From assembly GCA_050304135.1 (NCBI GenBank), contig JBNLDC010000079.1:11471-75470 (forward strand): DNA of 64,000 nucleotides. The letters run 5' to 3'. Below, one piece after another: positions 46,801 through 55,200 of the stretch. The notes beneath the pieces are model-generated. The model was not told the origin of the DNA, made no database searches, and saw nothing but the letters and a program-made list of their open reading frames with translations. The stretch is from JAFGNB01 sp050304135. GTDB taxonomy: Bacteria > Fibrobacterota > Chitinivibrionia > Chitinivibrionales > Chitinispirillaceae. How positions within the stretch are numbered: position 1 is the first letter of the stretch; every line of letters begins with the position of its first letter. Both the position numbers and the translations under genes were made by a program.

Positions 46801-47465
46801 TCATCTGGCGGACGGAAAGCGAACAGGAGAACCTGGGGTATCGTATCGAGCGGCGGATACAGCCGGGGTTTTTCGACAGTGTGTATGTCGCCTATGCGGA
46901 TGTTGATCCGGAAGATCCGCTTGGCAACGATCCGGATAATGTTTTCCGTCTGATTAAGCGGCGACTTATCAGTTCGGAAGATACCGGCTGGGCGACAATC
47001 AACCGGGAGCTTATCCCCGGAGCACCATCCGGGGTCTCCCATGGTCCGCGCGATTATCAGTATATCGACCGAAAGCTCTTCAATGGTATCTGCTACGAGT
47101 ATAAACTCATCGCCATCGACTACAACAGCGGCGAGGAGGAGCATGGTCCGGTGGCGGTAATCCCACAAAAGTTAGTTCCCGCCCGGTTTATGCTCGGTCC
47201 CAACTACCCGAACCCCTTTCGGTATACCACCCGGATCTGGTTTGCACTGCCGGTGGAAACACCGGTCTCGCTCAATATCTATACGCTCCAGGGGCGCCTC
47301 GTGCGGCGTCTCATCACTCCCGATCGCAAACTCTCCGCCGATGATCATCAGGTGTTCTGGGACGGCAGCGGTGATAACGGCATGCGGTGCGCCGCCGGGC
47401 CGTATATCTACCGGCTGATCACCGGTCGGTTCGTCAAGGCGCGGGTAATGCTGATGGTACGGTGA
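37896..47465 (+). CDS. Giant secreted multidomain protein (beta-helix, DUF2341, LamG, FlgD-like tail)
   Basis: A 3189-residue exported protein with a signal peptide (to about residue 30). Order seen: right-handed beta-helix-like region (about 35-300); F5/8 type C-like carbohydrate-binding domain (about 399-527, DSSKAFDGSVSTFF and WRYLRYLGPAGGYCNVAEVEFYG); at least five autotransporter-associated beta-strand repeats of the type NTYTGTTTISEGGLQIG (about 535-1150); two DUF2341 units (about 1328-1450 and 1670-1790), each followed by a LamG-like lectin domain; a third LamG-like domain (about 2268-2440); further beta domains; and a FlgD/T9SS-like tail (GPNYPNPFRYTTRIWFALP..) over the last 90 residues. 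It is probably secreted through a T9SS-like route and binds polysaccharide. No catalytic motif was recognised. Confidence 0.85.
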   Translation: MRKSVAVTQWYPLLLLQVVLQCYLPIYASRATIDADGSADYTSIYTLIADLNNSTISPDTVLFTGADQDSYTITLDISRTDLGTIMIRSDQTNPDLFPLITQTATHWVLLANNNVYFENLIFSASATIPNAQSIGLTLSFRNCVFRDNTTSYCVKMEGGVSNTTLLTNCLFEGNTNVFDLLYWGGSPTITIFNCTFDNNDTIWVDDPTYTTNISLKNCIFSNNTIMFQGNNLRGVTTNSLTSESTSGYGSGCVSNSNPSYVGSSRSIPSDWMIQSGSPAENIGTSTGAPTSDISGYSRSSPDAGCWEYQPDPDTYTWDNSTGAGYTAHSNTWSTSDAYWSMAGTLLVAWPGPGYGARFAGSDGNWTVTVSGTQYVDSIAFGNEGYVISGGTSLIVAKKLSGPVFGSSPPYAAGSDSSKAFDGSVSTFFDDAASDTGNAGFDLGSGNAQRISYIRFYPRSTYEGRMDGGKFQGSNDGSSWTDLYTISGTPSSGWTSVSVSSATAWRYLRYLGPAGGYCNVAEVEFYGMGRIYVGNSIDDTIATVLAGNSGIRTDGGNTGSDLVLTGTNTYAGPTEIYGGRLNILTLADGGSNSSIGSSGNSASNLLLNGGAFRYIGGTTTCDRLFTVGTDGGAVYASGSGTLTLDNTGSIAFAGSGTRTLELGGAYAGTNVFAPVLGDGSGGATSLNKTSTTCTWVLTGSNTYTGTTTISEGGLQIGNGGTTGAISNSSTIANSGTLTFDRSDSYTYSGTISGSGDLTQNGSGTLILGGTNTYTGVTSISDGTLQVSIVGNGGVSGNIGAAASDAANLVIDGGTLVYNSASHVDCDHLFTIGTGGATLTDASTGTIDFVNTGSLAYTGSGARTLTLAGTAPATFQHELRAVIGDGTGGATSVVKNGTSRWSLYGTNTFTGTVTVNGGILKTANTAALGNSANTITVNNGGCIDVNGYNLQAYTNDITINGQVSSDSGALVNFGSGQFYAIRKIALGSNASIGNNGGGRFDIGREIGGTCITGNSYTLTKVGNNGVALLAEGTGLAGVVVNGGTLRVENTNAVGTAAITVNSGGELDSWWGLTFAMNLVLNGGTLGSVEDNAYNTTWSGAVSVTAASTLACKADNTNTLSGAITGSGSLTVTGTEGVYILSGNSNTYSGGTTVSGATLRITNTSGSATGTGAVSVADGATLDGTGSISSTLGMSGTLSPGTGGAGTLTIGNSVTFTGSGVFSAEANGTAAGSGYDQLAVSSGTVTLGSAQLSFSLGYTPAINDAFTIIDNQGASAVSGTFSGIAQGDTITASYAGTPYDCRVSYTGGTGNDVVITVVRVSAEDYANEWGYSQSILLNTTASGANVTGNVTNFPVLLRLNPGNFDGFANIQPNGVDIRFAKIDGTKLKYEIERWKDYDNDADTAEIWVKLDTVYGNNKTQSFKMYWGKPEAADSSDAAAVFDTASGFVGVWHLGEDGNTTADGYANASGSNHGTGYNMTASSDVGAVIGMGSSFDAGSSQYISTADSPFDLTDSFTITTWIYTSDATGDWARVIDKIERWSSGYALGAKNGTYGFAGFWSSSGWGGDPAATLEPLSDATWQHVSVTISNGVAVTYRNGNTVATFSSNSGQDITTNNYNLCFGKSANQASYWTGSLDEIRIEKTPRSGDWIKLCYENQKTGQTLVQYEDYTTWGFSRNITINTSGVTSTNCIGFPLLVRLTSTNFDFNQVQDSGQDIRFAKSNGARLVFQIERWNKAGALAELWVRVDTVYGNNSSQYITMYWGKGGVSSKSSGSAVFDTSNGFRGVWHLNTSGTGPRPDATYMNNSAATKGAAYSTSGAIAGCDVLVSASSQYDSVASGGINLSNKNFTVMAWAKMDNAAPSTFYGILGQGTNATDQGLHFGYRNSTSKYSFAFFSDDLDQLNTYSGGTSWHLVAATFNTSDKAQILYMDGVQDTSRTASGNYTGTGVFRIGNTYDGTTDYFGGSLDEVVVADSVRSADWIKLCYETQKPTPTILTSDSADAFRPLTIRREMSGSTTDSIIIATKRWAIRFARSAGGGIDFLAADTNSTNQLDANLFYFVYNSAASYSGTGTLTLLDSSTVFARVRQAVTVSSQPFIVDYTILGSGRLYTRVYTAASSALSGGLAFRIANNATASYTNIAFGSSAATSRGVAHLDAGSGKYDLIMAPYDLWSDADAIQTNSKYTGLASSGWSTPANTYPSWEFMVDFAHRTLTDSATAYRYVADYRGSDTLGFYAGTPFLNQAWEYSEKGEWGFDEGTGTTIADNTGHGHTATASSTPTWSSGIWNSSAVTLGGSDSIIVAHDDAFSVSRIHTISAWIKPDALLSSSVAIFKKYSSSGVGYAFTGGPAGALQYHVANGGTPAALQSTTVLTPGEWYHVAAKLFIQGSDDYLALYVNGKLDTLTRLELDSYFGTNSSDVAIGKEFNGVIDDVRFYTIALSEEEIRAMYLRGYAPERGMYRLRADNDNTLYCRMHGNVNKRFLPVLQITNYWASTLPTYVYVDGVGLTSGTDYHAALDDNRNQLTIGFNRVITGNSAIFIDDNMANGYKRTGETQKMYWGIAGSSDEFFWVKNTGGSYFGSNTSNEWYINWQMNTASIKDGEISWMRSSVTNPYTKIDTVHGTNLIQGTDGYNSAFGHYSIDYTGASVSTTDGVTNSFTYTVEESTLVRVRLRVNERTVVSGSDSYNIVTRWTLYPFGQIFRYDSIYAQSAAPAIVWHGVFWNDSATSTVYADKYELRGGVLYEFNYPDMVAAWLSMKNTSGYQQFPFDADSMASAKNEQRVGVDFNQSTGSPAKWDDVSVESSVFYNVHTGVNETVMYRIANGVQYTQFSGRRALSMVTGTLDSTTAGDLDEDGFAEQEGAYIVGASNNTVSFILPAHGDTCRYYPAFRITGYTAVTTPQYVFLYHGQAAGDTVALLDGYQYNAYVNHSSNELLIQIDSSFCDSVGIYISYDKTLAVKMSNFEARPGNRRDTIIWRTESEQENLGYRIERRIQPGFFDSVYVAYADVDPEDPLGNDPDNVFRLIKRRLISSEDTGWATINRELIPGAPSGVSHGPRDYQYIDRKLFNGICYEYKLIAIDYNSGEEEHGPVAVIPQKLVPARFMLGPNYPNPFRYTTRIWFALPVETPVSLNIYTLQGRLVRRLITPDRKLSADDHQVFWDGSGDNGMRCAAGPYIYRLITGRFVKARVMLMVR

Positions 47466-47489
47466 TTGCACGATTCCTTTTTCCTGTAC

Positions 47490-47509
47490 GGACGCACGGC
47501 CGTGCGTCC
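47490..47509. repeat. Palindrome ggacgcacggccgtgcgtcc
   Basis: A perfect 20-bp palindrome 25 bp after the giant gene, flanked by GTA-C and C-TAC. It shares the outer half (GGACG/CGTCC plus GTA/TAC) with the RAYT-associated palindrome but has a different centre. Confidence 0.9.
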
Positions 47510-47714
47510 CTACGAGCAGGACGCCCCCAATTCATTTCTTATTTTCACCGTCCCCCGCAGGCGGGACTGTCTCGATTACCGAATTTTATTATGTCACGGG
47601 ATGTAAATGAAAATCCCCAGTTCGACAGGTTCACTGCATCGCCTTCGGGGGATGAAGAAAATGTGGAAACGGCGTGAGGGCGTCCTGTGCACGGATGGTT
47701 GACCTGATGTGTAA

Positions 47715-47735
47715 GGGCGGGTTTCAAACCCGCCC
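47715..47735. repeat. Second copy of the gggcgggttt/aaacccgccc palindrome
   Basis: Identical core to 4852-4872, flanked by GTA-A and C-TAC. It lies between the convergent giant gene and GH12-like gene. The stretch 47510-47714 contains a 36-bp segment (47525-47560) similar to 49175-49210, and no gene. Confidence 0.9.
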
Positions 47736-47782
47736 CTACATGATTGCAGGAAAATGTAGGATTGCCGTGTGGGCGGCCTGTA

Positions 47783-48913
47783 TTACCGAACCACAGGAAC
47801 CACTACCGCATTATCCGATCGCCAGCCCGTTGCATCGGTGCCGTACATCAGATAAACACCCCTCGGAAGAGTCGCGCCAAGCTCGGCGGTGGTTTTCGGA
47901 CGGAGCCCTGTTTGTACCAGTTTCCGTTGTCCCTGCATGTTGACAATTTCGACCGTGGATCCGGATGGGAAAACTGCGAGGTCCGTTTTGGGTGCAACCG
48001 CTGCGCGGGGAGCCTCCCTGACGGGGGTCGGATCACGGAATTCAGGGGACTTCGATTGGCCGTTGACCTCGAAGGTGAGATTTTTAATAGTCAGTTTTCC
48101 GCTTGTGTTGTCGCCGATTTCACTGCCGATTTCGAAACGGGTAACCCAGAGATCCCGTGAATACCCCATATTGGTGACGACCCAGTCGAGCACCGCTTTA
48201 ACATCAAGTGTACCGTTGTACAACCGCATCGGTCCGTTCTGCACTCTGAACTGAACGTAGCGCCAGCCGCAGGCCCAGTCATCGACCCGGTGGCACAGGT
48301 CATAGGTGCTGCTTCCTGCAGTAAGCACGCCGGTCTGATCACATGCCCAGCGACCATCCTGCCACCCCCAGAACATCATGATTTCGGCGTACGGGCATTC
48401 ACCGGTATCGATCTGCATCGGATCCTTTTCCGTGAGCCAGGTCTCAAAGCAGATATTCCAGCTGCTCGCATTGTTGAGCTGTATATTCATCTGGTCGATT
48501 TTGATACTGGCGCTGTTGATATCCTTAATCTGCCGCGGCAACAGTGTGGTGGATGAAAAGTCCTGTGGCTTTGCACTGTCTTCAACGAACCCGAACGGAT
48601 GTTGTCCGAATTCTATTTCCGGATAATCCGGTGCGGCATTGTCTTCTCCGCACTGACCACGGGTGAATTCCCAGCCGAATGAGCTGTCTTTTTCAATGAA
48701 TACCCGGTAAGGGGTGTTGCAATTCAGCGATTTCGAACCCCAGTTGTTGTAAATGAGCCGCAGGTCGCCCATTTTGAAATATGACTCGGGGACGGTGGTT
48801 TCCACTCCCGTGGTGGTTGCAATGACCGTGTCTTCGAATGAATACTGACCAAACGACTGCGATACAATAAACAGAACAAATCCGAGGCTAAAAAGTACCT
48901 TGGGGTAGTTCAT
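47783..48913 (-). CDS. Glycoside hydrolase family 12-like glucanase with C-terminal tail
   Basis: A 376-residue exported protein with signal peptide (MNYPKVLFSLGFVLFIVSQSFG). GH12-type features: DYPEIEFGQHPFG, the nucleophile block CPYAEIMMFWGW (Glu177) and the acid/base strand VTRFEIGSEIG (Glu261 or Glu265), with aromatic strands between them. GH12 enzymes cleave beta-1,4-glucan or xyloglucan. After about residue 285 comes a linker and a short C-terminal beta domain (VEIVNMQGQRKLVQTG, ATLPRGVYLMYG) like the sorting tails of Fibrobacterota and Bacteroidota. The ATG at 48913 has GGGAGAG 9 bp upstream; the frame extends to 49027 but without a better start. Confidence 0.72.
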   Translation of the reverse strand: MNYPKVLFSLGFVLFIVSQSFGQYSFEDTVIATTTGVETTVPESYFKMGDLRLIYNNWGSKSLNCNTPYRVFIEKDSSFGWEFTRGQCGEDNAAPDYPEIEFGQHPFGFVEDSAKPQDFSSTTLLPRQIKDINSASIKIDQMNIQLNNASSWNICFETWLTEKDPMQIDTGECPYAEIMMFWGWQDGRWACDQTGVLTAGSSTYDLCHRVDDWACGWRYVQFRVQNGPMRLYNGTLDVKAVLDWVVTNMGYSRDLWVTRFEIGSEIGDNTSGKLTIKNLTFEVNGQSKSPEFRDPTPVREAPRAAVAPKTDLAVFPSGSTVEIVNMQGQRKLVQTGLRPKTTAELGATLPRGVYLMYGTDATGWRSDNAVVVPVVR

Positions 48914-49214
48914 GAAGCGTCTCTCCCTTCGTTGGAATGCTATGATCTGTCTGGAAATTCGGATTACCCCGTTCGATTCCAACCGGGGCAACCCAAGAAG
49001 GCGTTCCGGTTCTTTGACCGCAAACAAGGATGTCTAAAGGATATTTCTGATATGGTCACCGCGAAACAGGTAAAATAGTTCAGATACTGATCCGGTGCCT
49101 GAATATCGCAAAACAATTGGCACACTGAAATATAAATTCAGAGAATACCGGTGTGTACCGGGTTCACCGGACATCCCCAATTCATTTCTTCAGATCACCG
49201 TTCCCCGCACCAAT
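48914..49214. other. Spacer between the GH12-like and alpha-2-macroglobulin genes
   Basis: No gene recognised. The segment ccccaattcatttctt..tcaccgt.ccccgca at about 49175-49210 resembles 47525-47560. The promoter of the GH12-like gene must lie here on the minus strand, but no strong match was found. Confidence 0.4.
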
Positions 49215-52200
49215 TCAACGTACCACCTTCACCCGTACTCCCTCCGAGTGACTGGTAAACTCCGGTGCGTACATGCATTGCACCGTGGTAACGCCGTTTG
49301 AAAAATCTCCAGCATGAGCTGTCACAAGCGGATATTCAAACACATACGTCCCTTTGCGGAGCGTGGGGAAGAAGAAATTGGTTGCCGCATCGCGGGTGCT
49401 CTCGTAGTAGCCGAGTCCATCCTGCCACCGGTACCCGGAAAACACATTGAGCGGTTCAAATCCCGATGCCCGCATGTCTTTCATATGCACATATTCCATA
49501 TCGCGGTCGACCCGAAGTGCAATGCGGACGGTCATCCGATCTCCCGGTTTGATTTTTGTTTTCGCTGTTATCGGGGTAAGAACTGTTCCACGTGGCCCCT
49601 GTTTCTGCAGAAAGAGTTTTTTGTCAAGGTTCAGGGGGGTGGCGGATCCGGTGATTTTATCGAGCTGTTCGAAATACTGCCAGTACACCGCTCCCCAGGC
49701 CACACCGTTGCGCTCACTGGTAACTGAAATGGTTCCCATATCCGGAGTGATCTGACCGGCGTCCCAGGATGTTTTGAAATGACCGGTGCCGGCTTCGGTC
49801 GCGAGGTTTTTTTGTTTCCGGGGATCGACGGTCACCGTCCCCAGAGTGATCGAGACCGCAGGTGCTGCAGTCAGTTGACTGGTGCCGCGCAGCAGCAACG
49901 CATAACACGCCTCGGCGGTGGAGCGGGTGGTAGGCCAGCTCTGTGTCTGTTTGCTTTTAAGAAGCCATGTTTTGCACGCTTCCACCGATGCAGTGTCACG
50001 GGCAACCTCCTCGAATACCTCGACCATACATGCCTGTGATTCGATCGGGGCGGTATACCACCACCACGACGGCTGTTCGTACATCTCTTTCCAGTACATG
50101 CCGAGTTCGTCGTTTACCAGTGCATTTTCCTTGAACGACCGGACAATTATAGGCGGGACGTTAGTGGCACCGGCCCGATGGAGTGCGAGTGCGATCATTC
50201 CCTGCATGTACCGCCGCTTTTCGGGCCAGTACTTTTTTGCCTGTCCGGTAAAATAGTCATACGCTTTCCGGCAGTTGGCAGGCAGGGCGGTTTTAGTGAA
50301 GAAACTGCGCATGTACAGATACTGGATGTGAATTTCGGAGAGGTGATCGTATTCCGGGTGATCACCACGCAGTATTTCCTCGTAATCATCCCGTATCTTT
50401 TCGTCAAGGTAACGAAGTGCCGCCCGCTGCATGGTTTCAACGTTGTTGTCCTTGCCGGTTGGCAGTACCCCGAGATGGTTCAGACGACCCAGACCGGTGG
50501 TGATATACTGGGTAATGTACCGGTCTTCCGGCGATCCGTCGAACCAGGGCCAGCCCCCGGAGGGATACTGCATTTTGCGGAGCCGCTGCAGAGTCCGCTC
50601 ACTGCCCTCGGCCATAGCATTGAGATCGAAGAGCAGGGCCACACGCTGTTTGTTGGCGGATTCATTTTTCCCGTCGAGCAGCCATGGGGTTTCTTCAAGC
50701 GCCAGAGCCTTGAGATCACTGTTCTTTTCCAGATTGGAAAGCAGTGCATCGGGTTCCCTACTGCGCCACTGGTCGAACACCGCTTTTATACGTGGTGAAG
50801 CGTTGACGATATGTGACGCAAGCGAGTTACCGTAAAAACGGCTGAAGAGCTGTTCCGCGCACTCGTAGGGGTATTCAATCAGGTACGGAAGTGCCTGGAT
50901 CGCATACCAGACGGGATTGGTGGTGAATTCCAGGGTGAGACGATGGTTGCGCAGGGTTGTTGAACCACCATTTGCCGAAATGAGATTCGGCAGTTTGAAC
51001 TGCTTTGTACCTTTTTCCCTGATGGAAAGCGGCACCGATTCCGTGACCATCATCCGGTTGGTAAGCACCGGTAGCATCTGTTCCTCACCATCGCTGTACG
51101 ACCCTGCTTTTGCAACCACTCTGAAGGTGACCGCTCCGATTCCTTCCGGTACTGAAAGCGTCCATGCAAGCGGAGTGCTTTCCCTCTTTGGTACGGTGAA
51201 CCCACGCGCAGCACGGCGATTACCGAATGCACTGTCGACGGGCTGCATGGTGGCTGCGTCAAAGAGCAGCAGTTGCGCATTGCCATCAAGCGTGCTGTCG
51301 GAAAGGTTGACCACTTTTGCCGTAAAGGTGATCCGGTCGTTTTCCCTGAAAAACCGGGGTGCATGCGGAACTACCATAAGCTCCTTGCGGGTAACGAGAC
51401 TTCCGGTAATGCTGCCGTACTTCAGATCTTTCGTGTGCGCGAAACCAAGCATATTCCATCTGGTCAGGGCTTCGGGGATCGTGAAGTTGACGGTCACTTC
51501 ACCGTTATCGTTCGTGGAAAGCGTGGGGTAGAAGAATGCCGTCTCGTTCAAATTGGTGCGTACGGTGACGGTTGTCAGGTCGGGGGTGGCAGGGGCCTTC
51601 TCCGGTGGTGCACCACCTCCGGCGGTGCGGCCGGCAGACTCCGTAAGTATACCATCGATGTTATCAGCGTAACCACCTTTAGAAAAAATGGTTGCTGGAA
51701 TCGCTTCTTTCTTGAGAACGTCTCTGCGTGGTGCAGCTGCTGCCGAGGGTGCGGGCATGCTCTTCATTTTCGCCATCCGCATTTTTCCGCCTCCGTATCC
51801 TCCGCCGAAGCCGATACCGCCGTGCCGCCGATTTCCCCCCTCGAACCCGTAGCCGAACAGGTTGAGTTCCGGTTCGAAACGGGATGGCGAAGTAAAAATG
51901 GTATACCAGTCATTGCTGCAGAGATCCGAATTTCCGGTCGAAAATCCGTTATCCTCATTCCAGGTGAAACGGGGACTGTTATAGACCGGGTAGATACTGA
52001 AATCCCACCAATGGGAGGTGAATGCATCGAGTGAGGCGTCGTACAGAGCGGCAACCATTTCCGCGGCAACCTGTTCACCTTTTTTGCCTGCTATTTTAAT
52101 ACGCCACTGTTCTTTTTCGCCCGGTGTGAGCTTGTCACGGAACGTTTCAAACGAAAGTGCAAGCTCTTTGTTACTCCACGGTACCGAGACTGTCGACGAG

Positions 52201-55200
52201 TGGCGGTAGCAGCGGTTTTGGTGCATGAAAACCGTATGGAGAATAAAACCGCCCCGGTGCTGTTCTTCAATAGGAATCGTAATCAGTTTCTGGCCATTAC
52301 TGATTTCCACCTTTCCAGCGCGGGTAATGGTATTGTGGTGCTCAATTTCATAAAGAATCGTGACGTTGGAATAGCCGGATCCAACCAGAAAGGCCGCAGT
52401 GGAACCCGGTTCACCACTGTTCCGTACCGCCACAAAAAAATCAGGGGTCGGTCGGGGGAGAGTACCCTTTTTTGCGGAATAGAGGGTGAAGTAGCGGGTG
52501 ACCGTCACGGGGGTACCGTTGCGGTCGGTGGATTTCCCTTTCGCAACATAGACTCCCGGTTTCCATTTGCTGCTCTTGGGCAATGGTATCGTGGTACTCG
52601 TATCGGTGTGAAAGGTTGTATGAAAGACCTGTTTCGCTGGTTTCCAGGTGGTAATGTCGTCTTCATTGCCGTAGAGGTCGCCGGGAAAACGTTTGTGGAA
52701 TTCCTCTTCCGTCATTATCGCGGTATCCGGGCGCACCCACGGTCGTGAGCGGAATACCGTAGCGGGGGGAGCAAGCCGGTGTATGGTAATTTCACCCTTT
52801 GCCGGGACGAATACCCCGTTGGCATTGGCGGAGGAGAGCGTGAGCGGTAACGGTGATCCGGTTGCCGCCTGTCGGGGAATGGTCATGTCGAGATGCAGTG
52901 CCGTGTACCCGACACTTACTCTGGTGGAAGCTGATCGTGTCTCTCCAGTAATATCCGTTATGTCAACATAAAGAGTATAGGTGAACACCGGATTATCCTT
53001 GCGGGGTATCGACGGGTCGGCCAGTGCGCAGAAATCAATCCGGAAACCACCGGCTGCATCAGTAGTTACCGTACCATTAGCCATCGCCGTGGTGCTTCCT
53101 CTGTTTGGTGGACGCCAATAGTATCGGTACTGAAACGGAAAGTGCGGTTCACGGATAATACGGTACTGTACCTGTGCGTTACCGATTGACTGACCCGCGT
53201 AGGCGGTGGCTTTTCCTGTGATCCGGATTGAATCACCGGGAAATTTTGTTCCGGTGTAGGGATTGAGCGTTACCGAAAATGTAGGCCGTTTGTACTCTTC
53301 AACCGAAAAATAACACGATCCCTGGCCGTTTGACAGTTGCATCTGACCGTTGAGCACCCCGGTCGGGGTGGTGAATGATCCATGAATCGTTCCAAAGGAA
53401 TTTGAGGTAAGAGTGTGATGTGCAACCTCCTGACCGTTGACGTTGTAAAACCGTACGGTCGTCTTCTTCCCTGCGGCAATTTCACTTTTTTCGCCGTTGG
53501 TGGTGAGCATGATCCCTTTGAAGTACACGGTTTGGCCCGGACGGTAAATCGCCCGATCGGTAAAGAAAACGGTGCGGGGTTGCATCCGTTTTTTCGGTTC
53601 GCCGTACCGGTACAGATAAAACTGATGGTCGGAATCGAACCGGTCTTTGCCGATGGCGCAGTGGACGGAAATGGTATGTTGCTTTCCCTTTTTAGCGGGG
53701 ATGACCACCTTTCCCTGCGGATCGGATGTCCAGGTACCGAAGGTTCTGTTCCTGTATGCTCTCAGCTGCCGGTTGTACACTTGTGTAAGCGCTTTGACGG
53801 AAACTCCCGGGAGTGGTGTACCGGTGGTACGGTCGAGCAGACGGAATTCCTGCGCACCGCTGGTAAGGGCTCGCGTTACGAATCCTATCCGGGTGACCTG
53901 AACTGCGGCCCACGCAACGGCGGACCCCTTGCAGGTAAAGGATGAATCCGGAGAGCAGAGAATAATGTAATGCCCGGCAGGCACCTTACCTTGTGCAATC
54001 TCCACGGTATGGCGCTGGAAGTCACCGGGATCAGGAATCGCCGTGCTCCACTGCGCTGCCGGTTTGACGGAAGCGAGAATGGTCGCGATACTGTCGCGAT
54101 TGCCCTGCCGTGCAAGGCTTCGCCATTTTTCCGCACCGAACTGGAGCTGACGCCAGTGGATTTTCTGCAGGTTCCGGTAAGTGAGGAGTACTTTAAACGG
54201 TGTTTCCGGAACTACGGCGTTTTCCACCGTCAGAGAGAGTTCCTTCGCACGAATCCTGTCGGCAAGGGATCTGCAGAGGCCTGCTCCGTAGGATTCCGGA
54301 AACTGCCGTCGTACAGAGTCGCACAAAGCAATTGCTTTGCGGGCTTTCCAGCGGTGAGGACCCTTATCGGACGGGTTCCAGCTTTGTGCCTGATTGTGGA
54401 GCATGGTCGCAATTATGAAGGTTATTTCTCCACTGACGGGATGGTCCGAAAATCGTTTGCGAAGTTGACGGAGTGCGGTAAGGTACAGGGAGTCGCGATT
54501 TTCAAGAACCGAACCTTCATAGACGAACGCGAGTCGGTTGAGATCTGCAGCTACAAGCGCCGATGGATCGGTGTCGTTCGCATGGAACGCCATGCACGAC
54601 TGCAACAGTTGCAGTGCATGGAATTTCAGCGACGTGGAATCATGGGTAGTGATTTTGAGTTGCAGGAAACCGGCGGATGGTTTGAAGTAATCACTGTTAT
54701 TGAGCGTGAAGGTAACGGCCGGACGGGTAAGTTCGATTTCGTCACGGGAGAAATACTCCACGGCTCGGTGGAGAAGCAGATCGTACAGTGTCGGTCGGCG
54801 CTGGAGGTCGTTACGGTACAACAGTATCGCTTTACCGAATTTTTCGAGCGAAATGGATTTCAGTTCCGTTGAGCTGCGCAGCGAGGCGAGGTACGCCTCG
54901 GACGAATGGGCCAAAATGGTCTGCAGATCCCATGTATCGATAGAGCCGGTGTCTGAATCTGCGGTGGGAGTACGTTCCAGTATTACCCAACGGTTGTACT
55001 GATAGTAGCGAAGATAACTCTCACCGAGCAGCGAGTATAGTAGTGAACGAACCGGTGTCGCAGCGCCGTGTATTTCAGATTTCAGAAGGTTGATTGATTT
55101 GACGAGAGCATCTTCCTCTTTGAATGAGCCGAGCCGCATAAGGTAAATGAGTGCTTTGACGGTCTGTTCATTGTCGGTTTTATCTTTTGCTGCTTTCAGC

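Noticed and set aside
45825..47168. 447-codon frame on the minus strand inside the giant gene
   Set aside because: Antisense shadow of a strongly supported gene; its sequence shows no domain and is dominated by Arg/Ile/Pro from reverse codon bias.
53970..54872. 300-codon plus-strand frame over the alpha-2-macroglobulin gene
   Set aside because: Antisense shadow of a gene with intact family motifs on the minus strand.
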